Assembly: GCF_014396385.1 (NCBI RefSeq)
Contig: NZ_CP060716.1
Coordinates: 2,340,303-2,404,302, forward strand
Direction: 5' to 3'
DNA: 64,000 nucleotides
Origin: Leucobacter denitrificans
Lineage (GTDB): Bacteria > Actinomycetota > Actinomycetes > Actinomycetales > Microbacteriaceae
Shown here: positions 8,171 through 17,098 of the stretch, piece after piece
How positions within the stretch are numbered: the first letter of the stretch is position 1
Layout of the letters: each line of letters begins with the position of its first letter
Notes under the pieces: generated by a model
Told to the model about the DNA's origin: nothing
The model's database searches: none
Seen by the model: only the letters and a program-made list of their open reading frames with translations
Position numbers and translations under genes: made by a program

Positions 8171-9619
8171 GTGTCAGGAACCTTCCGCTCCCTATCGGTC
8201 AGAAACTACCGACTCTGGTTCTTTGGGGCGTTCATTTCGAACGTCGGGGCGTGGATGCAGTCGACTACGCAGAACTGGGTCGTGCTTACCGAGCTCACCG
8301 ACAACAATGCGTCAGCCGTCGGTATCACGATGGCACTGCAGTTCGGGCCGCAGCTGCTGCTCGTGCCGTTCAGCGGGGCGGTCGCAGACCGTTTCGACCG
8401 CCGCAAAGTGTTGCTCATCACGCAAACACTCTTGATGCTGCTGGCCGCAGGTCTTGGCACCCTGCTCATAGCTGGTCACGCCGAACTCTGGCACCTGTAT
8501 GCGTTTGCCCTAGGCCTTGGCCTTGTCAACGCATTTGACGCCACCTCACGGCAGGCGTTCGTCTCAAATCTCGTCGGCAATGACGACCTGTCGAACGCGG
8601 TCGCGTTGAACTCGGCCTCATTTAACTCGGCCAGGCTCATTGGGCCCGCTGTCGCGGGTGTGCTTATCGCGGCGATCGGCTCCGGATGGGTGTTCATCAT
8701 CAACGCGGCATCATTCGTCGCGATGCTCGGTGCGCTTCTGCTGATCAACACCATTTACGAGCGCAATGAGTCAGGCAGGCGTGAATCACAGTTGCGCCAG
8801 CTCTCTGCCGGGGTGAGGTACGTCAGCGGGCGCCGGGACTTACTCGTGATATTTGTCATGGTGTTTCTCGTGGGCGCCTTCAGCATGAACTTTCCGGTGA
8901 TGTCGTCGACGATGGCGGTCGAGTTTGGCCGCGGGGCCGAAGACTATGGGTTGCTCTCATCGATACTTGCGGTGGGGTCGCTCGCGGGTGCCTTACTTGC
9001 TGCGCGGAGGCAGCAGGCACGTATGCGAGTCGTCATCATCGCCGTGGGAGGCCTCGGAGTTGTGAGCATTATCGGTGCGATCATGCCGACGTTCTGGACT
9101 TTCGCGGCGACGCTCGTGTTCTTCGGACTCGCCACCTCGACCATGTTGACCACGGCGAATGGCTTCGTGCAAACGACTTCATCTCCGGCCGTCCGAGGCC
9201 GGGTGCTCGCTCTGTATATGGCGATTCTCATGGGAGGCACGCCAATCGGCGCACCGCTTGTCGGGGCGGCGGCGGATGCGCTCGGCGCGCGATCCACATT
9301 TGTAATTAGTGGAATCGCAGCGCTCGTCGCCTTCGCGATCGGCTTCACCTGGCTGCTCGTTGCGCGCCAGCTCAGATTGCGCTGGAGAAGTGGCCTTCGA
9401 GTGACGCACATTGGCCGCCCAAACCTCGATGACGACCCCGCAAAACAGGTCGAAGCGCTGACCGCACCGCTCGATGTACTCGGCAGAACTGGGTCCGAAG
9501 AAACGGTCACCAGAATCGCAGATTCTGCACCGCAAGAGGGCGGTGCAGGCACGGGAATCATCGAACTCGACCCGGATGCGTTCGGCGACGATCGAGAGCC
9601 ACCGAAATCCACCGCCTAA
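8171..9619 (+). CDS. MFS transporter (MFS_3/EntS-like exporter)
   Basis: Major facilitator protein of 482 residues with about 12 hydrophobic segments. The N-terminal FRSLSVRNYRLWFFGAFISNVGAWMQ pattern (split here as FRSLSVRNYR and NVGAWMQ) and the loop PFSGAVADRFDRRKVLL are typical of the MFS_3 group of putative drug or siderophore exporters. The last 70 residues are hydrophilic and acidic, beyond the last helix. GTG start with TTGAGGAGG about 13 bases upstream. It stands alone between the tandem repeat and aspA. Substrate is unknown. Confidence 0.9.
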   Translation: MSGTFRSLSVRNYRLWFFGAFISNVGAWMQSTTQNWVVLTELTDNNASAVGITMALQFGPQLLLVPFSGAVADRFDRRKVLLITQTLLMLLAAGLGTLLIAGHAELWHLYAFALGLGLVNAFDATSRQAFVSNLVGNDDLSNAVALNSASFNSARLIGPAVAGVLIAAIGSGWVFIINAASFVAMLGALLLINTIYERNESGRRESQLRQLSAGVRYVSGRRDLLVIFVMVFLVGAFSMNFPVMSSTMAVEFGRGAEDYGLLSSILAVGSLAGALLAARRQQARMRVVIIAVGGLGVVSIIGAIMPTFWTFAATLVFFGLATSTMLTTANGFVQTTSSPAVRGRVLALYMAILMGGTPIGAPLVGAAADALGARSTFVISGIAALVAFAIGFTWLLVARQLRLRWRSGLRVTHIGRPNLDDDPAKQVEALTAPLDVLGRTGSEETVTRIADSAPQEGGAGTGIIELDPDAFGDDREPPKSTA

Positions 9620-9708
9620 AGAGGGTATCTGTCGTGGCCGGGGAGTAAGGTTGATGGAGAGCTGCGGGCGCTTCCCGCGATCCACTGAACACCAGGAGCG
9701 AGATACTC

Positions 9709-11187
9709 GTGAACGATTTCATGTCTGCCCAAACCCGTACCGAAACGGATTCAATTGGGAGCTTGGAAATACCGGCATCTGCATACTGGGGCGTGCACAC
9801 TGCACGTGCCCACGAGAACTTTCCGATCGCGCGACGACCGGTCTCAGTGTATCCCGATTTCATTCGTGCGTTTGCGTGCGTGAAACAGGCAGCTGCCCGC
9901 GCAAACCTTGAGATCGGCGCACTCGACGAGCAGCGCGCGACTCTTATTGATCGGGCGTGTGAAGAGATTAAAACCGGCATGCTCCACGACCAGTTTGTGG
10001 TGGGAGTTGTGCAGGGTGGCGCGGGCACCTCGACGAACATGAACGCGAACGAGGTCATCACCAACCGTGCGCTCGAGCTTGCCGGTCACGACAAGGGCGA
10101 CTACTCGTTTATCAACCCGAACGACCACACCAACCGTAGCCAGTCGACGAACGACACCTATCCGACCGCGATCAAGGTTGCTCTCGCGTTCTCCCTTACG
10201 ACGCTTCTCGAAGAACTCGAACTGCTCGCGGCTTCGTTTGAGCGCAAGGGGCGCGAGTTCTCACACATTCTGAAGGTGGGGCGTACCCAGCTTCAAGACG
10301 CGGTTCCCATGACGCTCGGTCAAGAGTTCAACGCGTTTGCGGTGACGCTGCGCGAAGATGTGGATCGGCTGCGCGAAGCGGTAACGCTCCTTGGCGAAGT
10401 CAACATGGGTGCGACCGCGATTGGTACCGGCATTAATGCGCCAAAGGGGTACAAGGAAGCGGTGATCCGCCACCTGCGTGAAATTACCGATTTGAACCTC
10501 GTCACCAGCAGCGACCTCGTCGAGTCAACGATGGACACAGGCGTGTTCATTACGTTCTCGGGTGCGCTCAAGCGTTCTGCTATGAAGCTGTCGAAGATCT
10601 CTAACGACCTTCGCCTGCTCTCCTCAGGCCCCCAGGCGGGCATCGGTGAGATCAACCTCCCCGCACGCCAGGCTGGTTCCTCGATCATGCCGGGCAAGGT
10701 AAACCCGGTGATCCCAGAAGCAGTATCGCAGGTCGCGTACTCAGTTGCGGGTGCCGATGTCACTGTTTCGATGGCGGTAGAAGCTGGTCAGCTGCAGCTC
10801 AACGCGTTTGAGCCGATCATTGCACACTCGCTGTTCCAGTCAATTCTTTGGTTGGAGCGCGCCTGCCAGACGCTGCGCGTGAACTGTGTCGACGGCATCA
10901 CCGCGAATGAAGAGCGACTCGAAGAGATGGTCTCGCGTTCAGTGACGGTTATCACCGCGCTCGCTCCGGTCATTGGGTATTCCGCGGCTGCGAAGCTCGC
11001 AAAGGAAGCACTCGCGACGAACGCGAAGGTCGCCGACCTCGTCACGTCTCAGGGGTTGCTTGACCGCGACGAGCTTGAGCGAATTCTGCAGCCGTCGAAG
11101 CTCGCGGGTCTCGCACCTGAAACCGACGCGATTCCTATTATTGAGGGCGACGCGGAGTACGAGGGCCATCCCGCAGTAGAAGCGTAA
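9709..11187 (+). CDS. aspA: Aspartate ammonia-lyase
   Basis: Cytosolic enzyme of the fumarase/aspartase superfamily that reversibly converts L-aspartate to fumarate and ammonia. Visible motifs are the substrate-binding NPNDHTNRSQSTNDTYPTA region (HTNRSQSTNDT near residue 140), VGRTQLQDAVPMTLGQEF, and the superfamily signature GSSIMPGKVNP (about 324-334) with the catalytic serine loop. Fumarase C is the alternative, but the spacing and the ELAGH...YSF region favour aspartase. GTG 9709 lies 12 bases after AGGAG; ATG 9721 is an alternative start 4 codons in. A bidirectional terminator follows. Confidence 0.93.
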   Translation: MNDFMSAQTRTETDSIGSLEIPASAYWGVHTARAHENFPIARRPVSVYPDFIRAFACVKQAAARANLEIGALDEQRATLIDRACEEIKTGMLHDQFVVGVVQGGAGTSTNMNANEVITNRALELAGHDKGDYSFINPNDHTNRSQSTNDTYPTAIKVALAFSLTTLLEELELLAASFERKGREFSHILKVGRTQLQDAVPMTLGQEFNAFAVTLREDVDRLREAVTLLGEVNMGATAIGTGINAPKGYKEAVIRHLREITDLNLVTSSDLVESTMDTGVFITFSGALKRSAMKLSKISNDLRLLSSGPQAGIGEINLPARQAGSSIMPGKVNPVIPEAVSQVAYSVAGADVTVSMAVEAGQLQLNAFEPIIAHSLFQSILWLERACQTLRVNCVDGITANEERLEEMVSRSVTVITALAPVIGYSAAAKLAKEALATNAKVADLVTSQGLLDRDELERILQPSKLAGLAPETDAIPIIEGDAEYEGHPAVEA

Positions 11188-11197
11188 GTCAGTCTAC

Positions 11198-11234
11198 AAA
11201 CGGAGTGTGTCGCAACGTGCGGCGCACTCCGTTT
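11198..11234. terminator. Bidirectional terminator between aspA and the FAH-family gene
   Basis: Arms AAACGGAGTG (11198-11207) and CACTCCGTTT (11225-11234). The plus side continues TGCTTT and the minus side has TTT, fitting two convergent genes. Confidence 0.8.
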
Positions 11235-11244
11235 TGCTTTCTAG

Positions 11245-12108
11245 CTACGAAACGCAGTGCGACTTGAGTGCACCGATCTTCTCGATGGTGACCGTGACCT
11301 CGGTGCCGTTCTGTAGGTACAGTGGCGGTTTGCGTGACCGGCCAGCTCCACCCGGCGAACCGGTGGAGATGAGGGTGCCGGGGAGCAGGGTGAGTGATTG
11401 CGACAGCGACGAGATGAGTTGCGCCACGGTGCGGATCATGAACCCGGTCGTTGAGTCCTGTACTCGAAGACCGTCAACATCGGTCGTAATGCTCAGTGCC
11501 TGCGGATCAGGGATTTCATCGGAGGTCACCACAACTGGGCCCACGGGAGTAAAGCCGTCGAACGACTTGCATCGCGACCACTGTGGCTCTTGGAACTGAA
11601 TGTTGCGCGCGGTGATGTCGTTCACGGCCGTGTAGCCAAAGACGTAGTCAAGCGCTTCTTCCGGGGTGACATTCTTGGCAGCGCGCCCGATGACAACCCC
11701 GAGCTCACCCTCGTAGTCCACCTCTTCGCTAATGGAGGTCGGCAACTCCACTGTTCCACCGTGCCCATTGAGTGAATTTGGAAAGAGTGAAAACAGCACT
11801 GGGCCCGAGTCATTGTCGAGCGCGAGTTCACTCGCGTGTTCGTCGTAGTTCAGACCGACTGCGAGCACGATCGGGGGATTCAGGATTGCCGAGGCAAATT
11901 GCGCTTCGGTTGCAGCGATTCCTGTTTCACCGGGCAGTGCGTCGAGCGCAGACGAAATTCGCGCGATCGTGTCAGGGCCCGAGGCGATGAGTTCTTGCAG
12001 CGTCGCAAAATTCTCGCCGAGCTCGCGGATCGCGACGAAACGCTCGCCGTTCTGGGCGAACAATTCTGGAATGTCGGTGCTGTCAGAAACAAGATGCGCA
12101 AATCTCAC
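11245..12108 (-). CDS. Fumarylacetoacetate hydrolase family protein
   Basis: Metal-dependent hydrolase/decarboxylase/isomerase family acting on 2-oxo acid or acylpyruvate-type substrates. The 287 residues contain the FAH core: LNYDEHASE (about 100), the metal-binding DYEGELGVVIGRAAKNV (about 150-166), YTAVNDITARN, and the C-terminal GSPGGAGRSRKPP and LQNGTEVTV. Start GTG 12108 has TACCCT (12115-12120, minus) 6 bases upstream, a leaderless arrangement. No catabolic partner genes lie nearby, so it may be an acylpyruvase or oxaloacetate-tautomerase type member; the substrate is not determined. Confidence 0.88.
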   Translation of the reverse strand: MRFAHLVSDSTDIPELFAQNGERFVAIRELGENFATLQELIASGPDTIARISSALDALPGETGIAATEAQFASAILNPPIVLAVGLNYDEHASELALDNDSGPVLFSLFPNSLNGHGGTVELPTSISEEVDYEGELGVVIGRAAKNVTPEEALDYVFGYTAVNDITARNIQFQEPQWSRCKSFDGFTPVGPVVVTSDEIPDPQALSITTDVDGLRVQDSTTGFMIRTVAQLISSLSQSLTLLPGTLISTGSPGGAGRSRKPPLYLQNGTEVTVTIEKIGALKSHCVS

Positions 12109-12114
12109 GATTCA

Positions 12115-12120
12115 AGGGTA
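12115..12120 (-). promoter_or_regulatory. Leaderless -10 element of FAH-family gene
   Basis: TACCCT on the minus strand ends 6 bases before the GTG start at 12108. Confidence 0.4.
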
Positions 12121-12240
12121 TCGAAAAATGCCAGGTAATCCCTTGTTTATAGGGTCCATGCGCGGAATGGTTGCCTTGGAGGAGTTCCCCTCTCAGCGAA
12201 CCCTCTGTCTCAGCGGCATCGAATCAGCCAGAATGGGCGC

Positions 12241-12612
12241 ATGACTGAAACACCGCTTACGAAGCCAGAAATTGATGCTCCCGAAGGTCCGGCACCCGCA
12301 GATCTTCAGATCGTAGACCTTGTTGTCGGTGAAGGTGCAGAGGCCGTCGCATCGTCCACAGTCGATGTGCACTACCTCGGTGTTGACCATGATTCGGGCG
12401 AAGAGTTCGACTCGTCGTGGAGCCGTGGTGAATCAGTGAACTTCCCACTTCGTGCGCTCATTCCTGGCTGGCAGGTCGGTATCCCGGGCATGAAGGTCGG
12501 CGGGCGTCGCAAGCTCATCGTCCCTCCAGCGCAGGCCTACGGCACAGCAGGCGGCCACCCACTCTCCGGAAAGAGCCTCATCTTCGTCATTGATCTGCTC
12601 GGCGTGAGCTGA
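12241..12612 (+). CDS. FKBP-type peptidyl-prolyl cis-trans isomerase
   Basis: Small cytosolic prolyl isomerase/foldase. The 123 residues end with a complete FKBP domain (about 36-123) carrying VDVHYLGVDHDSGEEFDSSW, FPLRALIPGWQVGIPGMKVGGRRKLIVPP and YGTAGGHPLSG elements. There is no signal peptide, so it acts in the cytoplasm. The start is ATG 12241 with a CAGAAT element 6 bases upstream, close to the leaderless pattern used by neighbours. A GC-rich stem follows the stop. Confidence 0.94.
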   Translation: MTETPLTKPEIDAPEGPAPADLQIVDLVVGEGAEAVASSTVDVHYLGVDHDSGEEFDSSWSRGESVNFPLRALIPGWQVGIPGMKVGGRRKLIVPPAQAYGTAGGHPLSGKSLIFVIDLLGVS

Positions 12613-12630
12613 TCCACACAGGGTCGCGCG

Positions 12631-12671
12631 CGCGCCGCACAACCCGCGCAATGACGCGCGCGTGCGGCGCG
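12631..12671 (+). terminator. GC-rich stem-loop after the FKBP gene
   Basis: Arms CGCGCCGCAC (12631-12640) and GTGCGGCGCG (12662-12671). There is no T-run, so it may be only an attenuating or RNA-stabilising stem. Confidence 0.4.
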
Positions 12672-12727
12672 TGAACCCGAAGTGGTAGCGTTCTTCTGTT
12701 CAGTAGGTTCAGGGCGACAGGAGCGTT

Positions 12728-14182
12728 GTGGCGGAGACCCAGCAGCAGGTAGAACAGAGTCGAGGCGTTCTCGACCGATACTTTGAGATCAGCAAACGCG
12801 GTTCGACCGTAGGCGCTGAGGTTCGTGGCGGTCTCGTCACGTTCGTCACGATGGCTTACATCGTGATTCTCAACCCGATCATCCTCTCGGGTAAAGAGGA
12901 TGTCGTCGGGAACATGCTCGACTTCGGCCAGGTGAGCGCCGCAACCGCGCTTGCTGCGGGAGTGATGACGATTCTGTTTGGAATCGTCTCGAAGTTGCCG
13001 TTTGCGTTCGCGGCTGGCCTCGGCATTAACGCGTTCCTCGCATTCTCTGTGGTGCAAGAGGTGACCTGGCCAGAGGCAATGGCGATCGTGATTATCAACG
13101 GTGCCCTCATCGTGATTCTCTCGGCCACTGGGCTCCGGCGCATGATCTTCGATGCCGTTCCGGTTCAGCTCAAACTGGCAATCACCGTTGGTATCGGTTT
13201 CTTCATTGCGTTTATCGGCTTTGTTAACTCGGGCTTTGTCGACGCGACAGGGCAATCCTCGCCACCGGTCGGCCTTGGCCCCGCAGGCGTCGGCTTCATT
13301 GCTACCGTTCCCACGCTCATTTTCGTCATCACCCTAGTGCTCACCGGCATCCTCGTTGCGCGCAAGGTGAAGGGTGGAATCCTTATCGGGCTCGTGACCG
13401 GCACGATTATCGCCGTGATCGTTGAGGCAATTTGGAAGATCGGCCCGAAATTCGGTGCCGATGGATCGGTGAACGCCGGAGGCTGGAGCCTCACCGAGCC
13501 TGTGCTCGAAGGCAATCCGTTCGCACTACCCGACTTGGGTCTCATCGGTCAGGTGAGTTTCGACTTCGGCAAGGTCAGTGTCGTCACGCTTGTCATGCTC
13601 GTGTTCACGCTGCTGTTCACCAACTTCTTCGACGCCATGGGCACTATGACGGGGCTTTCTCGCGAGGCCGGTCTTGCAGATTCGAAGGGCAACTTCCCTC
13701 GCATCAAGTCGGCGCTCGTCGTCGAGGGTGTCGGCGCGATCGTTGGTGGAGCCACGTCCTCCTCATCAAGCACGGTCTTCATTGAGTCAGGTGCCGGTAT
13801 CGGTGAGGGTGCTCGCACGGGTCTCGCAAATATCGTGACTGGATTCGTCTTCTTGCTTGCGATGTTCTTTACGCCGCTCACGCAGATTGTTCCCACCGAG
13901 GTTGCAGCCGCAGCGCTCGTCGTAGTTGGTGCGATGATGATGTCTCAGATCGCCCACATCGATCTCGGTGATTTCCGCGTACTTCTGCCCGTCTTCCTCA
14001 CCGCTGCAGTGATGCCGCTGAGCTACTCGATCGCGAACGGAATCGGTGCGGGCTTTGTGTCGTGGGTGCTCGTGAATGCATTTACTGGGCGCGCAAAGCA
14101 GGTGCACTGGCTGCTCTGGATCGTGTCACTCGGGTTCGTGATCTTCTTTGCTCGCGGGCCAATCGAGGCGCTGTTCGCCTAA
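12728..14182 (+). CDS. NCS2 family purine permease (AzgA-like)
   Basis: Integral membrane importer of the nucleobase cation symporter-2 superfamily, AzgA branch, expected to take up adenine, guanine or hypoxanthine with protons. It has 484 residues with 12-14 hydrophobic segments. Family marks include RGGLVTFVTMAYIVILNP near residue 36, AAGLGINAFLAFSVV, the FFDAMGTMTGLSREAGL segment and GATSSSSSTVFIESGAGI (here GGATSSSSSTVFIESGAGIG). GTG start at 12728 preceded by GACAGGAGC. It converges with the inositol-phosphatase-like gene 10 bases away with no obvious terminator between them. Confidence 0.93.
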   Translation: MAETQQQVEQSRGVLDRYFEISKRGSTVGAEVRGGLVTFVTMAYIVILNPIILSGKEDVVGNMLDFGQVSAATALAAGVMTILFGIVSKLPFAFAAGLGINAFLAFSVVQEVTWPEAMAIVIINGALIVILSATGLRRMIFDAVPVQLKLAITVGIGFFIAFIGFVNSGFVDATGQSSPPVGLGPAGVGFIATVPTLIFVITLVLTGILVARKVKGGILIGLVTGTIIAVIVEAIWKIGPKFGADGSVNAGGWSLTEPVLEGNPFALPDLGLIGQVSFDFGKVSVVTLVMLVFTLLFTNFFDAMGTMTGLSREAGLADSKGNFPRIKSALVVEGVGAIVGGATSSSSSTVFIESGAGIGEGARTGLANIVTGFVFLLAMFFTPLTQIVPTEVAAAALVVVGAMMMSQIAHIDLGDFRVLLPVFLTAAVMPLSYSIANGIGAGFVSWVLVNAFTGRAKQVHWLLWIVSLGFVIFFARGPIEALFA

Positions 14183-14192
14183 CGAGCTACCA

Positions 14193-15041
14193 CTACTCGC
14201 CGAGCGAGCTGTACGCCTGAGAAATCTGCGCGTGCAGCTCGCTCGCTGTATTTGGGGCAGCCGCGATGAGCATTGATGTTCCCGGGTTCGCACCGTCGAG
14301 CCCGCGCACGCTCGCACCCGCCTCCCGCGCAATGAGCGCGGCGGCTGCGTAGTCCCAGGGGTTGAGTCCGCGCTCGTAGTACGCGTCGATCCTGCCCGCA
14401 GCGAGCATGCAGAGGTCTGCCGCTGCCGATCCCATTCTGCGAATGTCACGAACCTGGGGGAGGAGCGTCTGCAAAATACGTACCTGCTCGGTGCGCCGTT
14501 CGGGGGTGTAGCCAAACCCGGTAGCGAGCAGCGTGGTCTCGAGAGGCTTTTCGCTGGGCCCGTGGATCGGCTCGCCCCCCAGATAGCTTCCGCCGTGTTC
14601 CCAGGCGGTGTAGATCTCGTCGAACACCGGGAGATAGACCGCTCCTGCAATCGCGCGGCGTCCGTCTTCCATCGTGCCTTCAGCCCCGTCTGTCACTGTC
14701 GCAGCGACGCTCACGCCGTAGAAGGGGAGGTCGTAGAGGTAGTTCACGGTGCCGTCGATGGGATCCACTACCCACGTAATACCGCTCGACCCAACGATAT
14801 GTGCGCCCTCTTCGCCAAGCAGCCCATCGTCAGGCCGTGCGGTAAGGAGTGCCCGCTGGGCGAGTGACTCGGCTCGCTGATCCGCACGTGTGACGACATC
14901 GGCGAGGCTCGTCTTCGTGTCGGCAATCTCAACGCCAGACGCCCGTATGCTGTGAATCTCTGTGCCGACCGATCGAGCAACATCGGCAGCGAGATTCGCG
15001 AGCATACGGGCGTCGTGACTGTGTGAATTTGCGGGGGTCAT
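14193..15041 (-). CDS. Inositol monophosphatase family protein
   Basis: Mg2+-dependent sugar/inositol phosphatase of the IMPase/FBPase/CysQ superfamily, 282 residues. Metal ligands appear in LLGEEGAHI (Glu), VVDPIDGTVNYLY (Asp-Pro-Ile-Asp-Gly-Thr) and the C-terminal LNPWDYAAAALIAREAGA. It could act on inositol-1-phosphate, a nucleotide phosphate (CysQ-like) or histidinol phosphate; a separate hisN-like gene lies at 29.2 kb. ATG 15041 has TAGGCT (15048-15053, minus strand) 6 bases upstream, so it is probably leaderless and transcribed separately from amtB. Confidence 0.9.
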   Translation of the reverse strand: MTPANSHSHDARMLANLAADVARSVGTEIHSIRASGVEIADTKTSLADVVTRADQRAESLAQRALLTARPDDGLLGEEGAHIVGSSGITWVVDPIDGTVNYLYDLPFYGVSVAATVTDGAEGTMEDGRRAIAGAVYLPVFDEIYTAWEHGGSYLGGEPIHGPSEKPLETTLLATGFGYTPERRTEQVRILQTLLPQVRDIRRMGSAAADLCMLAAGRIDAYYERGLNPWDYAAAALIAREAGASVRGLDGANPGTSMLIAAAPNTASELHAQISQAYSSLGE

Positions 15042-15047
15042 GCCCCG

Positions 15048-15053
15048 AGCCTA
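15048..15053 (-). promoter_or_regulatory. Leaderless -10 element of the inositol-phosphatase-like gene
   Basis: TAGGCT (minus strand) 6 bases before ATG 15041. Confidence 0.45.
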
Positions 15054-15070
15054 CCGGCGAGTTCGGTGGC

Positions 15071-16303
15071 TCAGCGTGTGCTGCTGAGCACCTTCGCTTC
15101 GCTTTCCTCAACCTCGTAGGCGTAGGCGTACTCTCCGTGAGCGGCCTCGTCGATTCCGCTCTCCTCGACCTCGACGGGTACGCGGAGCCCGGTGAGCAGT
15201 TTCACACTGAGCGCGATGAGCAGTGAGACCACGAAGCTGTATACGGCGACGGCGACAACCGAGATGGCCTGTACGAAGAGCAGTCCAGCGTCGCCCCCGG
15301 TGAAGAGCCCGTCATTGAAGGCGAAGAACCCAAGGTACAGCGAGCCGATGACCCCAGCGACGAGGTGAAGACCAACAACGTCGAGCGAGTCGTCGTAACC
15401 GAGGCGGTACTTCCAGTCGATCGCAAAGGCGCAAGCAATGCCGGCGATGAGACCGAGCAGGAGAGCCCAGAGCGGAGAAAGGTTCGCTGCGGAGGGCGTG
15501 ATCGCGACGAGACCCGCGACAGCTCCCGATGCTGCGCCGATGACGCCCGGCTTCTTACCGCGCAGTGCGTCGACGACGATCCACCCGACAATACCTGCGG
15601 CAGGAGCAGCCAGAGTGTTCACGATGATGAGGCCTGCTTCGCCAGCTTCGGTCGCGAGCCCTGAGTTAAACCCGATCCACCCAAACCAAAGCAGTGCGGC
15701 GCCGATGGTGACGAGCGGCACACTGTGCGGCTTGTGCGACCCCGGTGCAAACCCGATGCGCTTGCCAGCCACGATCGCGAGGGCGAGCGCTGCCGCGCCA
15801 GCATTGATGTGGATCACCGTACCTCCCGCGAGGTCGATGACATCAGGGGTGCCGAGTGTGGTTCCCAAGTTCTGGATCCAGCCACCGCCCCAAACCCATG
15901 CGGCAACCGGGAAGTACACGAGCGTCGCCCAGACTCCCGAAAAGAGCACCCAGGAGCCGAGACCGACACGATCAGCGATGGCACCAGAGATAAGTGCGGT
16001 GGTGATCATTGCGAAGACCGCGCCGAAGCCGACGCCAATGAAGTCTGCAGGGTCAGTGTTCAGCAGACCGAAATCTTTGAATGGGCTACCTGCGAACCCG
16101 CTCTCGCCGTCTGCGAAGTAGTTCATGCTGTAGCCAAAGAGGATCCACAACACTCCGACGACGCCCATCGCGCTCACGCTAAACAGCATCATATTTACGA
16201 CCGACTTCACCCTGACGAGTCCACCGTAGAACAGTGCTAGGCCAGGGGTCATGATGAGCACGAGCGCTGTGCTCGCTAACGTCCAGACGTCTGTGGCTTC
16301 CAT
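15071..16303 (-). CDS. amtB: Ammonium transporter
   Basis: Amt/Rh-family channel for ammonium uptake, 410 residues from this start, with about 11 hydrophobic segments. The signature DLAGGTVIHINAG and the N-terminal ALVLIMTPGLALFYGGLVR are clear. I chose ATG 16303 (MEATDVW) because GAAAGAGAAA precedes it; an upstream in-frame start at 16333 would add 10 charged residues before it. The C-terminal tail (about residues 375-410) is cytosolic and acidic. No glnK or glnD follows, so the gene is alone. A five-repeat GlnR-type box lies 100-150 bases upstream, predicting induction under nitrogen limitation. Confidence 0.95.
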   Translation of the reverse strand: MEATDVWTLASTALVLIMTPGLALFYGGLVRVKSVVNMMLFSVSAMGVVGVLWILFGYSMNYFADGESGFAGSPFKDFGLLNTDPADFIGVGFGAVFAMITTALISGAIADRVGLGSWVLFSGVWATLVYFPVAAWVWGGGWIQNLGTTLGTPDVIDLAGGTVIHINAGAAALALAIVAGKRIGFAPGSHKPHSVPLVTIGAALLWFGWIGFNSGLATEAGEAGLIIVNTLAAPAAGIVGWIVVDALRGKKPGVIGAASGAVAGLVAITPSAANLSPLWALLLGLIAGIACAFAIDWKYRLGYDDSLDVVGLHLVAGVIGSLYLGFFAFNDGLFTGGDAGLLFVQAISVVAVAVYSFVVSLLIALSVKLLTGLRVPVEVEESGIDEAAHGEYAYAYEVEESEAKVLSSTR

Positions 16304-16402
16304 GGGATTTCTCTTTCGCTTTACCTGACCCAATTGATCGGGCCCCGCGTCTCGAGCGTGTGACGCGATGGACCCATCTTGCGCGAACGTCGTTTCTTCC
16401 GA

Positions 16403-16451
16403 GTTTCACCACTGTGGCGACAGCGTCACAATTTTGTTTCCGTGTCGTTTC
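16403..16451 (-). promoter_or_regulatory. GlnR-type nitrogen-control box upstream of amtB
   Basis: On the amtB strand five 5-mers follow one another at exactly 11-bp spacing: GAAAC (16451-16447), GAAAC (16440-16436), GTGAC (16429-16425), GCCAC (16418-16414) and GAAAC (16407-16403). The GlnR consensus known from actinobacteria is gTnAc-n6-GaAAc in tandem, and these elements match with one mismatch. The box ends 99 bp upstream of the amtB ATG. The rest of the 16304-16604 gap holds the divergent rpsO promoter and leader. The regulator gene itself is not in the window. Confidence 0.7.
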
Positions 16452-16507
16452 GTCTTGCTCGGTGACTTCTGAACACCCGAGCGTGTGCCGGTTGCTGAGA
16501 TCGGTGC

Positions 16508-16513
16508 TAAGAT
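16508..16513 (+). promoter_or_regulatory. Candidate -10 element of rpsO
   Basis: TAAGAT lies 91 bases upstream of the rpsO ATG. No clear -35 is seen. The predicted leader of about 85 nt could hold an S15-type autoregulatory structure, which I could not resolve by eye. Confidence 0.35.
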
Positions 16514-16604
16514 AGTGAGGTTGCCGTGAGAATCGGCCGCGGATAGAGAGAGCTCCAGCATCCTGCTGACGGCGCCGCGCAACCAGAGAAAAGAGGGACC
16601 ATCT

Positions 16605-16874
16605 ATGCCACTTTCACAAGAAGTCACCAAGGCGATCGTAGACGAGTACGGAACGAAGCCAGGCGATACCGGTTCCCCTGAGGTTCAGGTTGCACTGCTT
16701 TCGCGTCGTATCAAAGATCTGACGGAGCACCTCAAGGAGCACAAGCACGACCACCACTCGCGTCGTGGCCTCCTGCTTCTCGTCGGCCAGCGCCGTCGTC
16801 TTCTTGCATACCTGCAGAACGTCGACATCAACCGCTACCGTGCACTCATCGAGAAGCTCGGACTGCGTCGATAG
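16605..16874 (+). CDS. rpsO: 30S ribosomal protein S15
   Basis: Primary 16S rRNA-binding protein of the small-subunit platform, 89 residues as expected. Conserved segments are [36 protein letters not shown] and RRRLLAYL. The ATG follows AAAAGAGGGACC. Polynucleotide phosphorylase, usually the next gene in bacteria, is here about 27 kb away at 44.3 kb. A strong terminator follows, making rpsO monocistronic. Confidence 0.98.
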   Translation: MPLSQEVTKAIVDEYGTKPGDTGSPEVQVALLSRRIKDLTEHLKEHKHDHHSRRGLLLLVGQRRRLLAYLQNVDINRYRALIEKLGLRR

Positions 16875-16916
16875 CATTCGAACTGCGTTGGTAGCAGCGT
16901 TCGCCTACTGACTCTG

Positions 16917-16953
16917 AAGTGCCCCTCCTCCTTCGGGAAGAGGGGCACTTTTG
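16917..16953 (+). terminator. Rho-independent terminator of rpsO
   Basis: Stem AAGTGCCCCTC (16917-16927) with GAGGGGCACTT, then TTTTG, enclosing a CTCCTTCGGGAA-type loop. Confidence 0.9.
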
Positions 16954-17050
16954 TCCGTGCGTGAGTTCGTTGTGCGTGCGCTCGTGATGCGTGAAGGAAT
17001 GGATCGTGCCGGGTGCTTGAGCCATGTCGCGATGCAGACGTAGAAATGAG

Positions 17051-17081
17051 GAAGGCCCCCGGCACCGAAGTGCCAGGGGCC
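17051..17081 (-). terminator. Terminator of the aminotransferase gene
   Basis: Stem GGCCCCCGGCAC (from about 17051) with GTGCCAGGGGCC and a CGAA tetraloop, one mismatch; on the minus strand T-rich sequence follows. It separates the convergent rpsO and aminotransferase genes. Confidence 0.65.
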
Positions 17082-17098
17082 CGATCCACATTCGACCG

